Positions 25,541 through 36,940 of a stretch of DNA of 64,000 bases are shown piece by piece. The position numbers and the translations under genes were made by a program. The DNA is from Propionibacteriaceae bacterium (lineage in GTDB: Bacteria > Actinomycetota > Actinomycetes > Propionibacteriales > Propionibacteriaceae). The stretch lies in NCBI GenBank assembly GCA_031265875.1, contig JAISCA010000048.1, positions 62,001 through 126,000 of the forward strand, given 5' to 3'. The notes under the pieces are model-generated. The model searched no databases, had not been told where the DNA came from, and worked only from the letters and a program-made list of their open reading frames with translations. Within the stretch, counting starts at the first letter, position 1. The number at the start of each line of letters is the position of its first letter.

Positions 25541-26101
25541 TCAAGTGGTCGGGCTCTGCTGGATCCAACGCTCGCGGCCGGCGTCCGAGGCCCAGGCCGA
25601 GCCCAACAGCACCGGCAAGACGGCCAGGGCGATCCAAACCGCCAGATAGACCGAGGAGTGACTGGCGAACTCGATCACGACCTGGTCGCCCGGCTGGGCG
25701 TTGCTCAGCCGGGTGGCGAAATCGCCCGGGCCCAGGATGCTGCCGACCTGGTTGGTGACCAGACCGGCGATGGCGCCAGCCCCGGCCGCGATGACGACCG
25801 AGGGCCAGCCCAAGCGGCCGAACCAGTGCCAGGCCAACCAGCCCAGGACTGGCCCCACCAGCAAACCGAGACCGGCCAGCCAAGCGTCGGCGGCGAAGAT
25901 TTGGGCCCGACCGCGTTCGGACAAGTGAGCGTAGAAGTCATCCCCCAAGTTGTAGGCCGGCAGATCGACCAGGCCGTACCAGATCGCGCCGGCCACCGTG
26001 CCCGCGATCAGACAGATCAAGATGTAAGCCCCCAGCCAAGGCCCATTGGCGGCCAGATCGAGGCGGCGGGTTAGGGCCCGCAAGGGCCGGCGCCAAGTCA
26101 T
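25541..26101 (-). CDS. Four-helix integral membrane protein of unknown function
   Basis: A 186-residue protein I cannot assign with confidence; layout resembles actinobacterial DUF2567-type proteins. Predicted membrane helices: about 23-43 (LGAYILICLIAGTVAGAIWY), 73-93 (LAGLGLLVGPVLGWLAWHWF), 98-118 (WPSVVIAAGAGAIAGLVTNQV) and 150-170 (YLAVWIALAVLPVLLGSAW). Between the first two lies a short extracytoplasmic segment with LGDDFYAHLSERGRAQIFAAD. There is no signal peptide cleavage site or known catalytic motif. The ATG overlaps the dnaE stop (ATGA), so it is co-translated with the replicative polymerase, which is likely incidental. Confidence 0.75.
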   Translation of the reverse strand: MTWRRPLRALTRRLDLAANGPWLGAYILICLIAGTVAGAIWYGLVDLPAYNLGDDFYAHLSERGRAQIFAADAWLAGLGLLVGPVLGWLAWHWFGRLGWPSVVIAAGAGAIAGLVTNQVGSILGPGDFATRLSNAQPGDQVVIEFASHSSVYLAVWIALAVLPVLLGSAWASDAGRERWIQQSPTT

Positions 26102-29100
26102 CGCGGCGCCCCTAGATCGACGCAGCTGGGGCCCAGCAGAGCCTTCAAATCCGCCATCAAGGCCCCCGAGGCGGACACCTTACGGCCCAGGATGTAGGTC
26201 TTGGTCTGGAAGGGCTCGACCAAGCGGAACCAGACGTCGCTGGCCCCCGGGTGATGTCCCAGAACCCGCTTGACCGACTCGAACAAGTCGAGGTTGACCC
26301 GGTTGACCGGCACCGACAGGGTCAGGCAGACCTGATCCGGCCGCGAGATGTCCAGCCCGACCACCTGCGAGACGATGAAGTCCGTGCCCTTCTCCCGGGC
26401 ACTGGGGCGACAGCGCAACTGGACCACGCTGTCGGCGATCAAGGCTGCCCCGTACTGGGCGTAGGCCTTGGGAAAGACCATGCAGTTGAGCGAGGCGCCA
26501 GTGTCCTCCAAGGTGACCTGGGCCCAGGGCTCGCCCTTCTTGTTCTGCCGTCTGGTCACCTCCGTGATCAAGCCGGCCAAGGCCACCTCGGAGCCGTTGG
26601 GTTCGAAGCTGCGGGCTTGGTCCAAAGACAGGTCCCGGTTGGCCTCGAGCACCCCCTCGACCCCGTTGAGGGGATGGTCGGAGACGTACAACCCCAACAT
26701 CTCGCGCTCGAAGGCCAGCTTGATCGGCTTGTCCCACTCCTCGATCTCAGGCGGCGCCTCGAAGGTCAGGCCACCGGCCTGACCGGGTTGGCTGGCCCCG
26801 AAGAGATCGTCCTGGCCGATGGCCTGGTTGCGCTTGAGATCGACCACCTGGTCGACCGCCGCCTCATGGATCTCCAGCAGGGCCCGGCGGGGATGGCCCA
26901 TCGAGTCGAAGGCTCCGGCCTTGATCAAAGACTCGACCACCCGTTTGTTGCAGGCCACCAGCGGCACGGCCTGCAGGAAGTCGAAGAAATCGCTGAAGCG
27001 GCCGTGTTCGGCCCGGGCCTGTACGATGCCGTCGACCACGCCTTGCCCGACGTTGCGGATGGCGGTCAGACCGAAGCGGACTGAGGCCCCGATCGGGGTG
27101 AACATGGCCTCGGACTCGTTCACGTCCGGCGGCAGGATACGCACCCCCATGCGGCGGCACTCGGCCAGATAGACGGCTGACTTGTCCTTGTCGTCCTTGA
27201 CCGACTGCAGCAGGGCGGCCATGTACTCGGCCGGATAAGTCGCTTTGAGGTAGGCCGTCCAATAACTGACCAGCCCGTAGCCGGCGGTGTGGGATTTGTT
27301 GAAGCCGTAACCGGCGAAGGGGGCCATGACGTCCCACAGGGCCTGGGTGGCGGCGGCCGAGAAACCGTGGGCGGCCATGCCGGAGCTGAAGCGGTCGAAC
27401 TCCTGGTCGATGGCTTCCTTCTTCTTCTTGCCGATGGCCCGGCGCAGCAGGTCGGCCCCGCCCAAGGTGTACCCGGCCAGCTCCCGGGCCACCGCCAACA
27501 ACTGCTCCTGGTACACGATCAGGTGATAGGTGTTGCCCAAGATCGGCTCCAGGGCCTGCTCCAGCTCGGGGTGGATGGGCCGGATGGGCTGACGCCCGGT
27601 CTTGCGCTCGGCGTAGTTGATGTGGGCGTTGGCCGCCATCGGTCCGGGCCGGTAGAGAGCGAGGACGGCGGCGATGTCCTCGAAGCGGGTCGGGGCCATC
27701 AATTTGAGCAGGGACCGAATCGGCCCGCCGTCGAGTTGGAAGACGCCCAGGGTGTCGCCCCGGGCCAGCAGGGCGTAGGTGGCCGGGTCGTCCAGCGGCA
27801 GCTCCAAGGGATCGATCTCGACCTGTTGGTTGGCCTTGATCAAGGCCAGGGCGTGATCGATGATGCCGAGGTTGCGCAACCCCAGCACGTCCATCTTCAT
27901 CAGACCCATGTCCTCGCACTGAGGGAAGGAGAAGCCGGTGATACGGACCCCGTCGTCGCGTTGGTGCAACGGGATGAGGTCGAGCAGGGGCTGGTTGGAC
28001 AAGATGACGGCGGCGGCGTGGACGCCGGTGCCCCGGGTCAGGCCCTCCAGGCCCCGGCCGGTCTCGACCACCCGGCGGACGTCCGGGTCGGACTCGTAGA
28101 GGGTGCGGAACTCGGCCGCCTCGCCGTAACGTTCGTCGGCCGGATCGAATAGACCGCCCAGCGACATCGTCTTGCCCTGGACGTCCGGCGGCATGGCCTT
28201 GACGATGCGCTCGCCCATGGCGAAGGGGTAACCCAGGATGCGGGAGGAGTCCTTGACAGCGGCTTTGGCCTTGATGGTGTTGAAGGTGTTGACCTGGGCG
28301 GTGTACTCGGCGCCGTAGGTCTGGGAGATGTACGCCACCACCTGGTCGCGGAAACGGTCGTCGATGTCGAGGTCGACGTCCGGCGGCGTCACCCGCTCGG
28401 GGTTGAGGAAGCGCTCGAAGATCAGACTGTGCTCGATCGGGTCCAATTCGGTGATGCGGGTCAGGTAGGCCACCATCGAACCGGTGGCCGAGCCCCGGCC
28501 CGGCCCCACCCGGATGCCTGAGTCGCGGGCGAAGCGGCAGATGTCGGCGACGATCAGGAAGTAGGCGGCGAAGCCGAGCGGCTCGATCACCCGCAACTCG
28601 GTCTCGACCCGTTCCAGCACCTGGGCCGGCGGGTTGGCGCCGTAACGCAGCGTCAAACCTTCGGCGATCTTGGCCCTCAGCCAGGACTCTTGGGTCTGTC
28701 CGTCAGGCACGGCGAACTGGGGCATGCGGTCGACCTGGGCGAAGACCTCGTCATAGGGGCCGACCCGGCTGGCGATCTCCAGACTGGCGTCGCAAGCCTC
28801 GGGCAATTCGGCGAAGATGGACCTCATCTGCTCGGCCGAGCGCAGGAAATAGCCCGACCCGGAGAAGCGGAAGCGCTTCTCGTCGGCTTTGTTACGACCG
28901 ACGCCGACGCAGAGCAAGGAGTCGTGGGCGTCGGCCTCGTCCTCTTTGACGTAGTGCGAGTCATTGGTGGCGAGCAGGGGCAGGTCCAGGTCCCGGGCCA
29001 GCTTGAGCAGATCGGACCGGACCTGGCGTTCGATCTCGACGCCGTGGTCCATCAACTCGACGAAGTAGTTGTCCGGTCCGAAGATGTCGCGGTAGGCCGC

Positions 29101-29646
29101 CGCCTGTTCCAGGGCCAGACGGTACTGTCCCAGACGCAAGCGGGTCTGGACCGCGCCGGAGGGGCAGCCGGTGGTGCCGATGAGGCCCTGGCCGTACTGA
29201 GCGATCAGTTCCTGGTCCATCCTGGGCTTCATGTAATAGCCCTCGATGCTGGCCAAGCTGGACAGCCGGAAGAGGTTGCGCAGACCGACCGCGTCGCGGG
29301 CCAACAGCGTCATGTGGGTGTACCGGCCGCCACCGGCCACGTCCTTGCCGCCCTCGACGTCGAGGTCGGCCGCCTCGCGCCGGCCACCGGCCCAGAACTC
29401 AGGCTGGCGCGAGTGCCGGCTGGAGGGGGCGACGTAGGCCTCGATGCCGATGATGGGTTTGACCGCGTGCCCCTGGGCGACGTGGAAGAAGTCCCAAGCC
29501 CCGAACATGTTGCCGTGATCGGTCATGGCCACGGCCGGCATCCCCAACCGCTCCGCCTCCGCGAACAGCGCCTTGTTCTTGGCCGCGCCGTCCAGCATGG
29601 AGTACTCGGTGTGGCAGTGCAGATGGACGAAGCTGGCCGTCGACAA
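26098..29646 (-). CDS. dnaE: DNA polymerase III alpha subunit DnaE
   Basis: Replicative DNA polymerase. It has 1182 residues, normal for DnaE1. The N-terminal PHP domain starts SFVHLHCHTEYSMLDGA and keeps its His/Asp metal ligands (MTDHGNMFG, NDSHYV), so the intrinsic proofreading site may be active. The palm has GPGRGSATGSMVAYL and the catalytic aspartates in PPDVDLDIDD, where most relatives have PDIDIDF. Then come the tau-binding and fingers region with KKKKEAIDQEF, a HhH region, and an OB fold (VALAGLITEVTRRQNKKG). I set the start at TTG 29646, giving LSTASFVHL with AGAGG 6 nt upstream; another TTG at 29697 is in frame. It is followed by the membrane protein gene (ATGA). Confidence 0.96.
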   Translation of the reverse strand: MSTASFVHLHCHTEYSMLDGAAKNKALFAEAERLGMPAVAMTDHGNMFGAWDFFHVAQGHAVKPIIGIEAYVAPSSRHSRQPEFWAGGRREAADLDVEGGKDVAGGGRYTHMTLLARDAVGLRNLFRLSSLASIEGYYMKPRMDQELIAQYGQGLIGTTGCPSGAVQTRLRLGQYRLALEQAAAYRDIFGPDNYFVELMDHGVEIERQVRSDLLKLARDLDLPLLATNDSHYVKEDEADAHDSLLCVGVGRNKADEKRFRFSGSGYFLRSAEQMRSIFAELPEACDASLEIASRVGPYDEVFAQVDRMPQFAVPDGQTQESWLRAKIAEGLTLRYGANPPAQVLERVETELRVIEPLGFAAYFLIVADICRFARDSGIRVGPGRGSATGSMVAYLTRITELDPIEHSLIFERFLNPERVTPPDVDLDIDDRFRDQVVAYISQTYGAEYTAQVNTFNTIKAKAAVKDSSRILGYPFAMGERIVKAMPPDVQGKTMSLGGLFDPADERYGEAAEFRTLYESDPDVRRVVETGRGLEGLTRGTGVHAAAVILSNQPLLDLIPLHQRDDGVRITGFSFPQCEDMGLMKMDVLGLRNLGIIDHALALIKANQQVEIDPLELPLDDPATYALLARGDTLGVFQLDGGPIRSLLKLMAPTRFEDIAAVLALYRPGPMAANAHINYAERKTGRQPIRPIHPELEQALEPILGNTYHLIVYQEQLLAVARELAGYTLGGADLLRRAIGKKKKEAIDQEFDRFSSGMAAHGFSAAATQALWDVMAPFAGYGFNKSHTAGYGLVSYWTAYLKATYPAEYMAALLQSVKDDKDKSAVYLAECRRMGVRILPPDVNESEAMFTPIGASVRFGLTAIRNVGQGVVDGIVQARAEHGRFSDFFDFLQAVPLVACNKRVVESLIKAGAFDSMGHPRRALLEIHEAAVDQVVDLKRNQAIGQDDLFGASQPGQAGGLTFEAPPEIEEWDKPIKLAFEREMLGLYVSDHPLNGVEGVLEANRDLSLDQARSFEPNGSEVALAGLITEVTRRQNKKGEPWAQVTLEDTGASLNCMVFPKAYAQYGAALIADSVVQLRCRPSAREKGTDFIVSQVVGLDISRPDQVCLTLSVPVNRVNLDLFESVKRVLGHHPGASDVWFRLVEPFQTKTYILGRKVSASGALMADLKALLGPSCVDLGAPR

Positions 29647-29802
29647 AACTAACCTCTCTAGCGTGGCGGCGCCCGGTGGGGAAAGCGGGCGGATCAATCA
29701 ATCAGTCAGCCTAGTGGCGCCTCCCTGGATCGGGTGGCGGATGGGGCCGTGTCGGGCGGGATGCCGGGCCTGACGGGTGGTGGATCGTCCGACCGGTCAC
29801 AG

Positions 29803-29832
29803 CCTGGGCCCCGGACCGCCACCTGGCCCAGG
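29803..29832. terminator. Hairpin after gltD
   Basis: A perfect 8-bp stem (CCTGGGCC with GGCCCAGG) around a 14-nt loop, 10 bp past the gltD stop on the minus strand. It lies within the 196-bp gap to dnaE (29647-29842) and probably ends the gltBD transcript. The dnaE upstream part contains ATCA tandem tetramers (29693-29704) but no clear promoter. Confidence 0.55.
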
Positions 29833-29842
29833 AGCGGACCGC

Positions 29843-31309
29843 TCAGACGGCCAAGGGGCGCTCCGTCGGACTGATCGGACGAGGCAAGCGCGAGGCTGCG
29901 CCGGTCAGGTAGGCGTCCACGCTGTGGGCCGCCGAACGGCCCTCGGCGATGGCCCAGACGATCAAAGACTGGCCCCGGCCGGCGTCGCCGCAGACGAAGA
30001 CGCCCTCGACGTTGGTCTGGTAATTCTCGTCCCGGGCGATGTTGCCGCGTTGATCGGTCTGGAGCCCCAACGCCTCGACCACCTCCCGCTCCGGACCGGT
30101 GAAACCCATCGCCAACAGCACCAACTGAGCCGGCAGCTGGCGTTCGGAGCCGGGAACCGGCTCGAAACGACCCTCCCGCCAGGCCACCTCGACCAATTCC
30201 AGAGCTTCGACCCGGCCGGCCCGGTCGGCCCGGAAACGGGTGGTCGAGACCGCGTAGAGCCTGACCCCACCCTCCTCGTGGGCCGAGGCCAGCCGGAACA
30301 GAGCCGGGTAGGTCGGCCAGGGTTGATGGTCCGGGCGGACCTCGGGCGGGGCCGGCATGATCTCCAGCTGAGTGACGCTGCGAGCCCCCTGGCGCAGGGC
30401 GGTGCCCAGACAATCGGCCCCGGTGTCGCCGCCGCCGATGATGACGACGTCCAGGTCGGTGGCCAGGATCTGATCCGGCACCGTCTGGCCCAAGGCGGCC
30501 CGGTTGGCCTGAGGCAGGTATTCCATGGCTTGGTGGACACCGGCCGACTGACGCCCGGGCAGGTCGAGATCGCGCGGGCGACGCGAGCCGATGGCGATCA
30601 GGACCGCTTCGTAACGGTCGCGCAACTCCACCCAACTGAGGTCGACGCCGATCTCGGTGTTGGGCCGAAAGACCGTCCCCTCCAGAGCCATCTGCTTGAG
30701 CCTACGGTCCAAGACGGCCTTCTCCAGTTTGAACTCGGGGATGCCGTAACGCAGCAGTCCGCCGATGGCGTCGGCCCGCTCATAGACCGCCACCGTGTGG
30801 CCGACCCGGGTCAACTGCTGGGCGGCGGCCAGCCCGGACGGCCCGGAACCGACGATGGCGACCGTCTTGAGCGAATGCCAAGCCGGTTGGTCCGGCAAGA
30901 CCCTGAGATCGTCCCAGGCCCGGTCGATGATCGAGACCTCGACGTTCTTGATCGTGACCGGCTGGCCGTTGATCCCCACCACGCAAGCCGCCTCGCAGGG
31001 GGCCGGGCAGAGCCGTCCGGTCAGTTCCGGAAAGTTGTTGGTGGCGTGCAAGCGCTCCAGGGCGCCGCGCCAGTCGCCCCGCCAGACCAGGTCGTTCCAT
31101 TCCGGCATCAAATTGCCCAAGGGGCAAGCTCGATGGCAAAATGGCACGCCGCAATCCATGCAGCGGCTGGCCTGGTCCTGGATCAGGGGGCTCAAGCTGC
31201 GGCCCAAACTGTCGGGGTAGACCTCGTGCCAGTCCGTCAAACGCTCAGCCGGCGGTCGCCGCGGCGCCACTCGACGGGGCTGGGTCATGAAACCACGCGG
31301 ATCAGCCAT
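29843..31309 (-). CDS. gltD: Glutamate synthase small subunit GltD
   Basis: NADPH-oxidising beta subunit of glutamate synthase; passes electrons from NADPH through FAD and [4Fe-4S] clusters to GltB. It has 488 residues. Cluster cysteines are in [17 protein letters not shown] (near 52) and [13 protein letters not shown] (near 100). The FAD motif is [14 protein letters not shown] (near 155), the NADPH motif [12 protein letters not shown] (near 290), and the second FAD motif [22 protein letters not shown] lies near the end. The ATG at 31309 overlaps the last codons of gltB by 8 bp, so the pair is coupled. AIAEGR and the C-terminal helix are intact. Confidence 0.96.
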   Translation of the reverse strand: MADPRGFMTQPRRVAPRRPPAERLTDWHEVYPDSLGRSLSPLIQDQASRCMDCGVPFCHRACPLGNLMPEWNDLVWRGDWRGALERLHATNNFPELTGRLCPAPCEAACVVGINGQPVTIKNVEVSIIDRAWDDLRVLPDQPAWHSLKTVAIVGSGPSGLAAAQQLTRVGHTVAVYERADAIGGLLRYGIPEFKLEKAVLDRRLKQMALEGTVFRPNTEIGVDLSWVELRDRYEAVLIAIGSRRPRDLDLPGRQSAGVHQAMEYLPQANRAALGQTVPDQILATDLDVVIIGGGDTGADCLGTALRQGARSVTQLEIMPAPPEVRPDHQPWPTYPALFRLASAHEEGGVRLYAVSTTRFRADRAGRVEALELVEVAWREGRFEPVPGSERQLPAQLVLLAMGFTGPEREVVEALGLQTDQRGNIARDENYQTNVEGVFVCGDAGRGQSLIVWAIAEGRSAAHSVDAYLTGAASRLPRPISPTERPLAV

Positions 31310-34300
31310 GCGAAGCCTCCATCATCCTCTGCGTGATCCCGGCTTCGTCCAAACCGTCCGCCAGGGCCAGGTCGCGGGCCTTCAAGACCCGGGCGTAATC
31401 ACGCGGCAGCAAGCCGGTGAAGCGCTCGGCCAAGGCCTGGTCGGACAGCTCCAGCAGCCGGGCCGCCACCGCCGATCCGGTCTGGGATCGGTGCTGACTC
31501 AAGATCTGACGCAAACGCTCGACCTGTTCGGGTTCGACCGGCCAGGGATCGACCAGCTCCGAGTTGAGCTTGGACCGGTCCAAGTCCAGCACCCAAGCCC
31601 GCCCGCCCGACATGCCGGCCGCCAGGTTGCGGCCGGTCGGGCCGATGATGACCGCCTCGCCGCCGGTCATGTATTCCAGGGCGTGGTCCCCCACCCCTTC
31701 GACCACGGCCAGGGCGCCGGAGTTACGGACGCAGAAGCGCTCGCCGACCTGGCCCCGGATGTACAACTGGCCCGAGGTGGCGCCGTAAGCGATGACATTG
31801 CCGGCGATGATCTCCTGCTCGGCCACGAAGGTGGACTCGGGCGGCGGGGCCAGCGTGACGATGCCGCCGGACAGGCCCTTGGCCAGATAGTCGTTGGCGT
31901 CGCCCAGCAAGCGCAGGGTCAAACCGGCCGGAATGAAGGCGCCGAAGCTCTGCCCGGCCGTGCCCCGGAAGGTCAAGTCGATGGTGTCGTCGGGCAAGCC
32001 GACTCCGGCCGTGGCCACCGTCAGGGCGTGGCCCAAGACGGTGCCGACGGTGCGGTCGGTGTTACGGATCGGCAGTTCGGCTTTGACCGGTTGGCCCCGG
32101 CTCAGGGCCGGCTCCGCCAATTCGACCAGCTCGACGTCATAACGCGCGGTCAGCTCGTGGTCCTGGGCCCGGGTGCAACGCAGGGGCGAGTCGGTCTCGA
32201 TCCGGTGCAGGACCGGCGACAGATCCAAACCGGCCTGCTTCCAGTGGCGGACGGCCCGGGAGACGTCGAGGGCCTCGACGTGACCGACGGCTTGAGCGAT
32301 GGAACGGAAGCCGAGCTGGGCCAGCCACTGACGCACCTCCTCGGCCACGAACTCGAAGTAAGCCATGATGTGCTCCGGGCGCCCGGCGTAATTGGCCCGC
32401 AGCAGCGGGTTCTGAGTGGCCACGCCGACCGGACAGGTGTCGAGGTGGCAGGCCCGCATCATGACGCAGCCGGAGGCCACCAGCGGAGCGGTGGCGAAAC
32501 CGAACTCCTCCGCCCCCAAGAGACAGGCGATCATGACGTCGCGGCCGGTCTTGAGCTGGCCGTCGGTTTGCACCACGATACGGTCGCGCAGCCCGTTCAA
32601 GAGCAGGGTCTGCTGGGTCTCGGCCAGACCCAGCTCCCAGGGGCCGCCGGCGTGTTTGACGCTAGTCAAGGGGGCCGCCCCGGTGCCGCCGTCGTGGCCG
32701 GAGATCAAGACCACGTCGGCCTTGGCCTTGGCCACCCCGGCCGCCACCGTGCCGACGCCGACCTCGGCCACCAGTTTGACGTGGACCCGGGCGGTCGGGT
32801 TGGCGCACTTGAGATCGTGGATGAGCTGCTTGAGATCTTCGATCGAATAGATGTCATGGTGGGGCGGCGGCGAGATCAAGCCCACGCCCGGCGTCGAGTG
32901 ACGGGTCCGGGCCACCCAGGGGTAGACCTTGGGACCGGGCAACTGACCGCCCTCCCCCGGCTTGGCCCCCTGGGCCATCTTGATCTGGATGTCGGTGGCG
33001 CAGGCCAGGTAGTCGCTGGTGACGCCGAAACGGCCGGAGGCGACTTGTTTGACGGCCGAACGCCGCTCCGGGTCGTGCAGTCGCTCAGAGTCCTCCCCGC
33101 CCTCGCCGGTGTTGGACTTCGCCCCCAAGCGGTTCATGGCGATGGCCAAGGTCTCGTGGGCCTCCTGGCTGATCGAACCGTACGACATCGCGCCGGTCGA
33201 GAAACGGCGCACGATCTGGCTGACCGGTTCGACCTCGGCCAGGGGCAGGGGCGGGCGGTCGGAGGCGAACTCGAGCAGACTGCGCAGGGTCATGTTGCGC
33301 CGGGAGCTGTCGTCGACCCGCTGGCTGTAGTCCCTGAAAAGGTCCGCCCGGCCGGTCCTGGTGGCGTGCTGGAGCCGGAAGATGGTGTCGGGGTCGAACA
33401 GGTGCTCCGGGCCGCCCCGGCGCCATTTGTACTCGCCGCCGTCGTCGAGCTGCCGTCCGCTGGAAGAGGTCACCTGGGTCGGGTAGGCCTGGTCGTGGCG
33501 GGCCTGGACGTCACGGAAGACCTCGTCCAGACCGATGCCGCCGATCCGCGAGCAGGTGCCGGTGAAATAGCGCTCCACGAACTCGGCGCTCAGCCCGATG
33601 GCCTCGAAGATCTGAGCCCCCCGGTAGGAGGCGATGGTCGACACGCCCATCTTGCTCATGACCTTGAGCAGTCCCTTGCCCAGGGCCCGGCGGACATTGG
33701 CGATGGCCTGGTCCGGCGAGACCGAGACGTACAACTCGTGCCGGGCCAGATCCTCGGCCGACTCGAAGACCAGGTAGGGGTTGACGGCGGCCGCCCCGTA
33801 ACCGACTAGGAGCGCGACGTGGTGGACCTCGCGCACGTCGCCGGCCTCCACGATCAGTCCGACGCGGGTGCGGTTGTGGGTCCGGACCAGGTGGTGGTGG
33901 ACGGTCGCGGTCAACAGCAGAGACGGGATCGGAGCCCAGTCGAAGTTGGAGTGGCGGTCGGATAGGACGATGAACTGGGCCCCGTCGGCGATGGCCTGGT
34001 CGACCTGGGCGCAGACCCGTTCCAGAGCCTCCGCCAGCCCTTGGGGACCGGCTTCGATCTCGTGCAGACCGCGCACGATCTCGGTCCGATAGCCCGAGGC
34101 CCCGCCGTCGTGGTGGATGCGCACGATCTTGGCCAACTGGTCGGAGTCCAAGATGGGGAAGGGGATGACGATCTGGCGGCAGGACTCCGGCGTCGGTTGG
34201 AGCAGATTGCCCTCCGGCCCGATGGCGCTGGACAAACTGGTGACCAGCTCCTCCCGGATGGCGTCCAGCGGCGGATTGGTGACTTGGGCGAACAACTGGG

Positions 34301-35825
34301 TGAAGTAGTCGAAGAGCAGACGGGGCCGATTGGACAAAGCCGCCAGGGGCGCGTCGTGGCCCATCGAACCGATCGGCTCGGCTGCGCTATTGGCCATCGG
34401 GGCCACCAGCAGCCGGAGCTCCTCGGTGGTGTAGCCGAAGACCTGCTGGCGGCGAGTGACCGAGGCGTGGGAATGGACGATGTGCTGGCGCTCCGGCAGC
34501 TCGTCCAAGTTGATGGTGTTGCGTTCGACCCAGTCGGCGTAGGGCTGGGCCAGCGCCAGGGAGCGCTTGACCTGGGCGTCGTCCAGGATGCGGTGCTGCT
34601 CCAGATCGACCAGGAACATGCGCCCGGGCTGGAGCCGGCCCTTGGACTCGATCTGGTCCGCTGGAATGTCCAAGACACCGGCCTCGGAGGCGAAGACGAC
34701 CAAACCGTCGCGGGTCACCCAGTAGCGGGCCGGGCGCAGTCCGTTGCGGTCCAAGGTGGCGCCGATCTGGCTGCCGTCGGTGAAGGCGACCGCCGCCGGG
34801 CCGTCCCAGGGCTCCATCAAACAGGCGTGGTACTGGTAGAAGGCGGCCAACGCCGGATCCAGCCCAGCGTCTCCCTGCCAGGCCTGCGGAATCATCATCA
34901 GCATGGCGTGGGCCAGGCTGCGCCCAGACAGATGGAGCAATTCCAAGGCCTCGTCGAAACTGGCCGAGTCCGACCCGCCCGGGGTGCAGACCGGGAAGAG
35001 ACGGGCGATGTCGCCGGGGATCAGGTGGCTGGCCAAACGGGCCTGGCGGGCCCGCATCCAGTTACGGTTGCCGGTCACCGTGTTGATCTCACCGTTATGG
35101 GCGATCAGGCGGTAGGGATGGGCCAGCCGCCAACTGGGGAAGGTGTTGGTCGAGAAGCGGGAGTGGACCAGTCCCAGGGCGCTGGTGAAGTCGGACTCGT
35201 GCAGGTCGGGGAAGAAGGTCTCCAGTTGGCTGGTCGTCAACATGCCTTTGTAGACCAGGGTGCGGGCGGACAGAGAGGGGAAGTAGATGTCGAGGTCGAG
35301 CTCGGCCTGCCGCCGCAGGGGGTAGACCATGCGGTCGAGGTCGAGGCCGGACTGGCCGCCGTAGGCCGACAGGAAGACCTGCTCGAAGCTGGGCATGACA
35401 GCCAGGGAGATCGGGCTCAGGGTCGAAGGGTTGATCGGCACCAGCCGCCAGCCGATGACATGCAGACCTTCAGCGGCGGCCAAGCGGGTGAACTCGGCCT
35501 TGGCCCGGTCGCGGGCCGGCGGATCGGTCGGCAGGAAGGCCAAACCGACCGCGTACTGCCCGGCCGGAGGCAGATCGAAGGGGCAGCTCCGGCGCAGGAA
35601 GGCGTCTGGCAACTGGACTAGGAGGCCGGCGCCGTCGCCGGCCTGAGGATCGGCTCCCGTGGCGCCGCGATGGTCCAGATTGGCCAACACGGTCAAGGCC
35701 TGTTCGACGATCTGATGAGTCTTGGCCCCGTCCAAGCGGGTCACGAAACCCACCCCGCAGGCCTCATGCTCGTACTGGGGAGAATACAAACCCTGGGCTG
35801 TGATCGTCTGACCAGACTCGACCAT
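31302..35825 (-). CDS. gltB: Glutamate synthase large subunit GltB
   Basis: Makes two glutamates from glutamine and 2-oxoglutarate, the main ammonium assimilation route with glutamine synthetase. It has 1507 residues. The N-terminal class II amidotransferase has Cys in [15 protein letters not shown] (residue 23); family members are processed so that this Cys becomes residue 1. The central domain is followed by the FMN synthase domain with [29 protein letters not shown] and [13 protein letters not shown], the 3Fe-4S motif [15 protein letters not shown], and the GXGXG repeats at the C-terminus ([35 protein letters not shown]). The ATG at 35825 has AGGAG 6 nt upstream and is preferred over an in-frame extension of 20 codons. 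Confidence 0.96.
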   Translation of the reverse strand: MVESGQTITAQGLYSPQYEHEACGVGFVTRLDGAKTHQIVEQALTVLANLDHRGATGADPQAGDGAGLLVQLPDAFLRRSCPFDLPPAGQYAVGLAFLPTDPPARDRAKAEFTRLAAAEGLHVIGWRLVPINPSTLSPISLAVMPSFEQVFLSAYGGQSGLDLDRMVYPLRRQAELDLDIYFPSLSARTLVYKGMLTTSQLETFFPDLHESDFTSALGLVHSRFSTNTFPSWRLAHPYRLIAHNGEINTVTGNRNWMRARQARLASHLIPGDIARLFPVCTPGGSDSASFDEALELLHLSGRSLAHAMLMMIPQAWQGDAGLDPALAAFYQYHACLMEPWDGPAAVAFTDGSQIGATLDRNGLRPARYWVTRDGLVVFASEAGVLDIPADQIESKGRLQPGRMFLVDLEQHRILDDAQVKRSLALAQPYADWVERNTINLDELPERQHIVHSHASVTRRQQVFGYTTEELRLLVAPMANSAAEPIGSMGHDAPLAALSNRPRLLFDYFTQLFAQVTNPPLDAIREELVTSLSSAIGPEGNLLQPTPESCRQIVIPFPILDSDQLAKIVRIHHDGGASGYRTEIVRGLHEIEAGPQGLAEALERVCAQVDQAIADGAQFIVLSDRHSNFDWAPIPSLLLTATVHHHLVRTHNRTRVGLIVEAGDVREVHHVALLVGYGAAAVNPYLVFESAEDLARHELYVSVSPDQAIANVRRALGKGLLKVMSKMGVSTIASYRGAQIFEAIGLSAEFVERYFTGTCSRIGGIGLDEVFRDVQARHDQAYPTQVTSSSGRQLDDGGEYKWRRGGPEHLFDPDTIFRLQHATRTGRADLFRDYSQRVDDSSRRNMTLRSLLEFASDRPPLPLAEVEPVSQIVRRFSTGAMSYGSISQEAHETLAIAMNRLGAKSNTGEGGEDSERLHDPERRSAVKQVASGRFGVTSDYLACATDIQIKMAQGAKPGEGGQLPGPKVYPWVARTRHSTPGVGLISPPPHHDIYSIEDLKQLIHDLKCANPTARVHVKLVAEVGVGTVAAGVAKAKADVVLISGHDGGTGAAPLTSVKHAGGPWELGLAETQQTLLLNGLRDRIVVQTDGQLKTGRDVMIACLLGAEEFGFATAPLVASGCVMMRACHLDTCPVGVATQNPLLRANYAGRPEHIMAYFEFVAEEVRQWLAQLGFRSIAQAVGHVEALDVSRAVRHWKQAGLDLSPVLHRIETDSPLRCTRAQDHELTARYDVELVELAEPALSRGQPVKAELPIRNTDRTVGTVLGHALTVATAGVGLPDDTIDLTFRGTAGQSFGAFIPAGLTLRLLGDANDYLAKGLSGGIVTLAPPPESTFVAEQEIIAGNVIAYGATSGQLYIRGQVGERFCVRNSGALAVVEGVGDHALEYMTGGEAVIIGPTGRNLAAGMSGGRAWVLDLDRSKLNSELVDPWPVEPEQVERLRQILSQHRSQTGSAVAARLLELSDQALAERFTGLLPRDYARVLKARDLALADGLDEAGITQRMMEASHG

Positions 35826-35953
35826 ACGGCTCCTGCCTTTCTCTCGCCCGACCCTCGGACCAGTCCGCGGCCCTGATCCTGGCAAGTTACCTGGGTACTC
35901 TAGCTGACCGCTGTGTCGCCGCCCTGACAGCGAGACGAGCGGCCCAACCGGGC

Positions 35954-36940
35954 CTAAGTCGCTTCGCTCAGGTCGATCTTCGGCTCTGACAGCACCGGTT
36001 TTGACTCGACCGGCTCTGGCCCCGTGTCCGGTGCGACCGGCTCAGCCACCGGTCCGACCGGCTCCCGGTCGGCCTCAGTCACGGCGGCGGACTCGGCGTC
36101 CGGGCCGGGCCGGCTGGCGGCCGAACCGGGGCCATCGCCACCCGGGCGGTGACGGATCAGCCAGACCAACCAGATCAGGCCGACCAGACCGACGCCGAGG
36201 GCGGCCCAACTATTGACTCTGAGGCCGGCCACCACTTCGACCGGGTCGATCCGGAAGGACTCCACGATGGAGCGGCCGACGGCGTAACCGATCAGATAGG
36301 TGGCGAAAAGCTTGCCTTGGCCCCAGCGGCCGTGGCGGTGGAGGACCCAGAGCAGGCCGGCCAGGGCGAAGTCCCAGATCAACTCGTACAAGAAGGTGGG
36401 GTGGAAGGTGCTGTACTGCTGATAGCCGGCCACCCGGTGGGCCGGGTCGATGACCAGGCCCCAGGGCAGATCGGTGGGCCGGCCGTAGAGCTCTTGGTTC
36501 CACCAGTTGCCGAGCCGGCCGATGCCCTGCGCGATCGGCAGCATCAAGGCCACACAATCGGCCAGGACCAGGAAATTGAAGCGATAGCGCCGGCACATGG
36601 CCCAGGCCGCCAGCGCCCCCAGCCCGACCCCGCCCATGATGCCGAGGCCGCCCTGCCAGACGTAGAAGACGTGGTACCAGACCCCGTTCGGTCCGAAGTA
36701 ACGCGGCCATTCGATGATGATGAAGTAGATCCTGGCCCCGACCATGCCGCCCACCACCGTGACCAGGAGCAGGTTCTCCAGCTTCACGGTGTCGCCGCCC
36801 CAGGCCCGCCAGCGCCGCCACACTCCCCAACAAGCCACCAGGATGCCGGTCAGGACGCAGATGGCGTAGGCCCTGATCGGCAGTGGGCCCAGATGCCAGA
36901 CGCCCTGGGGCGGACTGGGAATGCTCCAGAGCGGGGTCAC
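35954..36940 (-). CDS. lgt: Prolipoprotein diacylglyceryl transferase Lgt
   Basis: Membrane enzyme attaching diacylglycerol to the lipobox cysteine of exported lipoproteins, such as the solute-binding protein encoded at 46.0-47.3 kb. It has 328 residues with seven predicted membrane helices. The signature [15 protein letters not shown] (near 143-157) and [11 protein letters not shown] are present, and [11 protein letters not shown] carries the conserved Arg. The last 70 residues are a cytoplasmic tail rich in Pro, Glu and Ala, common in actinobacterial Lgt. The GTG at 36940 overlaps the hisI stop as GTGA; the open frame upstream belongs to hisI territory. gltB follows after 128 bp. Confidence 0.96.
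   Translation of the reverse strand: MTPLWSIPSPPQGVWHLGPLPIRAYAICVLTGILVACWGVWRRWRAWGGDTVKLENLLLVTVVGGMVGARIYFIIIEWPRYFGPNGVWYHVFYVWQGGLGIMGGVGLGALAAWAMCRRYRFNFLVLADCVALMLPIAQGIGRLGNWWNQELYGRPTDLPWGLVIDPAHRVAGYQQYSTFHPTFLYELIWDFALAGLLWVLHRHGRWGQGKLFATYLIGYAVGRSIVESFRIDPVEVVAGLRVNSWAALGVGLVGLIWLVWLIRHRPGGDGPGSAASRPGPDAESAAVTEADREPVGPVAEPVAPDTGPEPVESKPVLSEPKIDLSEAT

Noticed and set aside
31287-33809. Open frame of about 840 codons on the plus strand opposite gltB
   Set aside because: The product is rich in Gly, Gln, Asp and His with no domain. It mirrors the codon bias of gltB, a usual artefact in GC-rich DNA.
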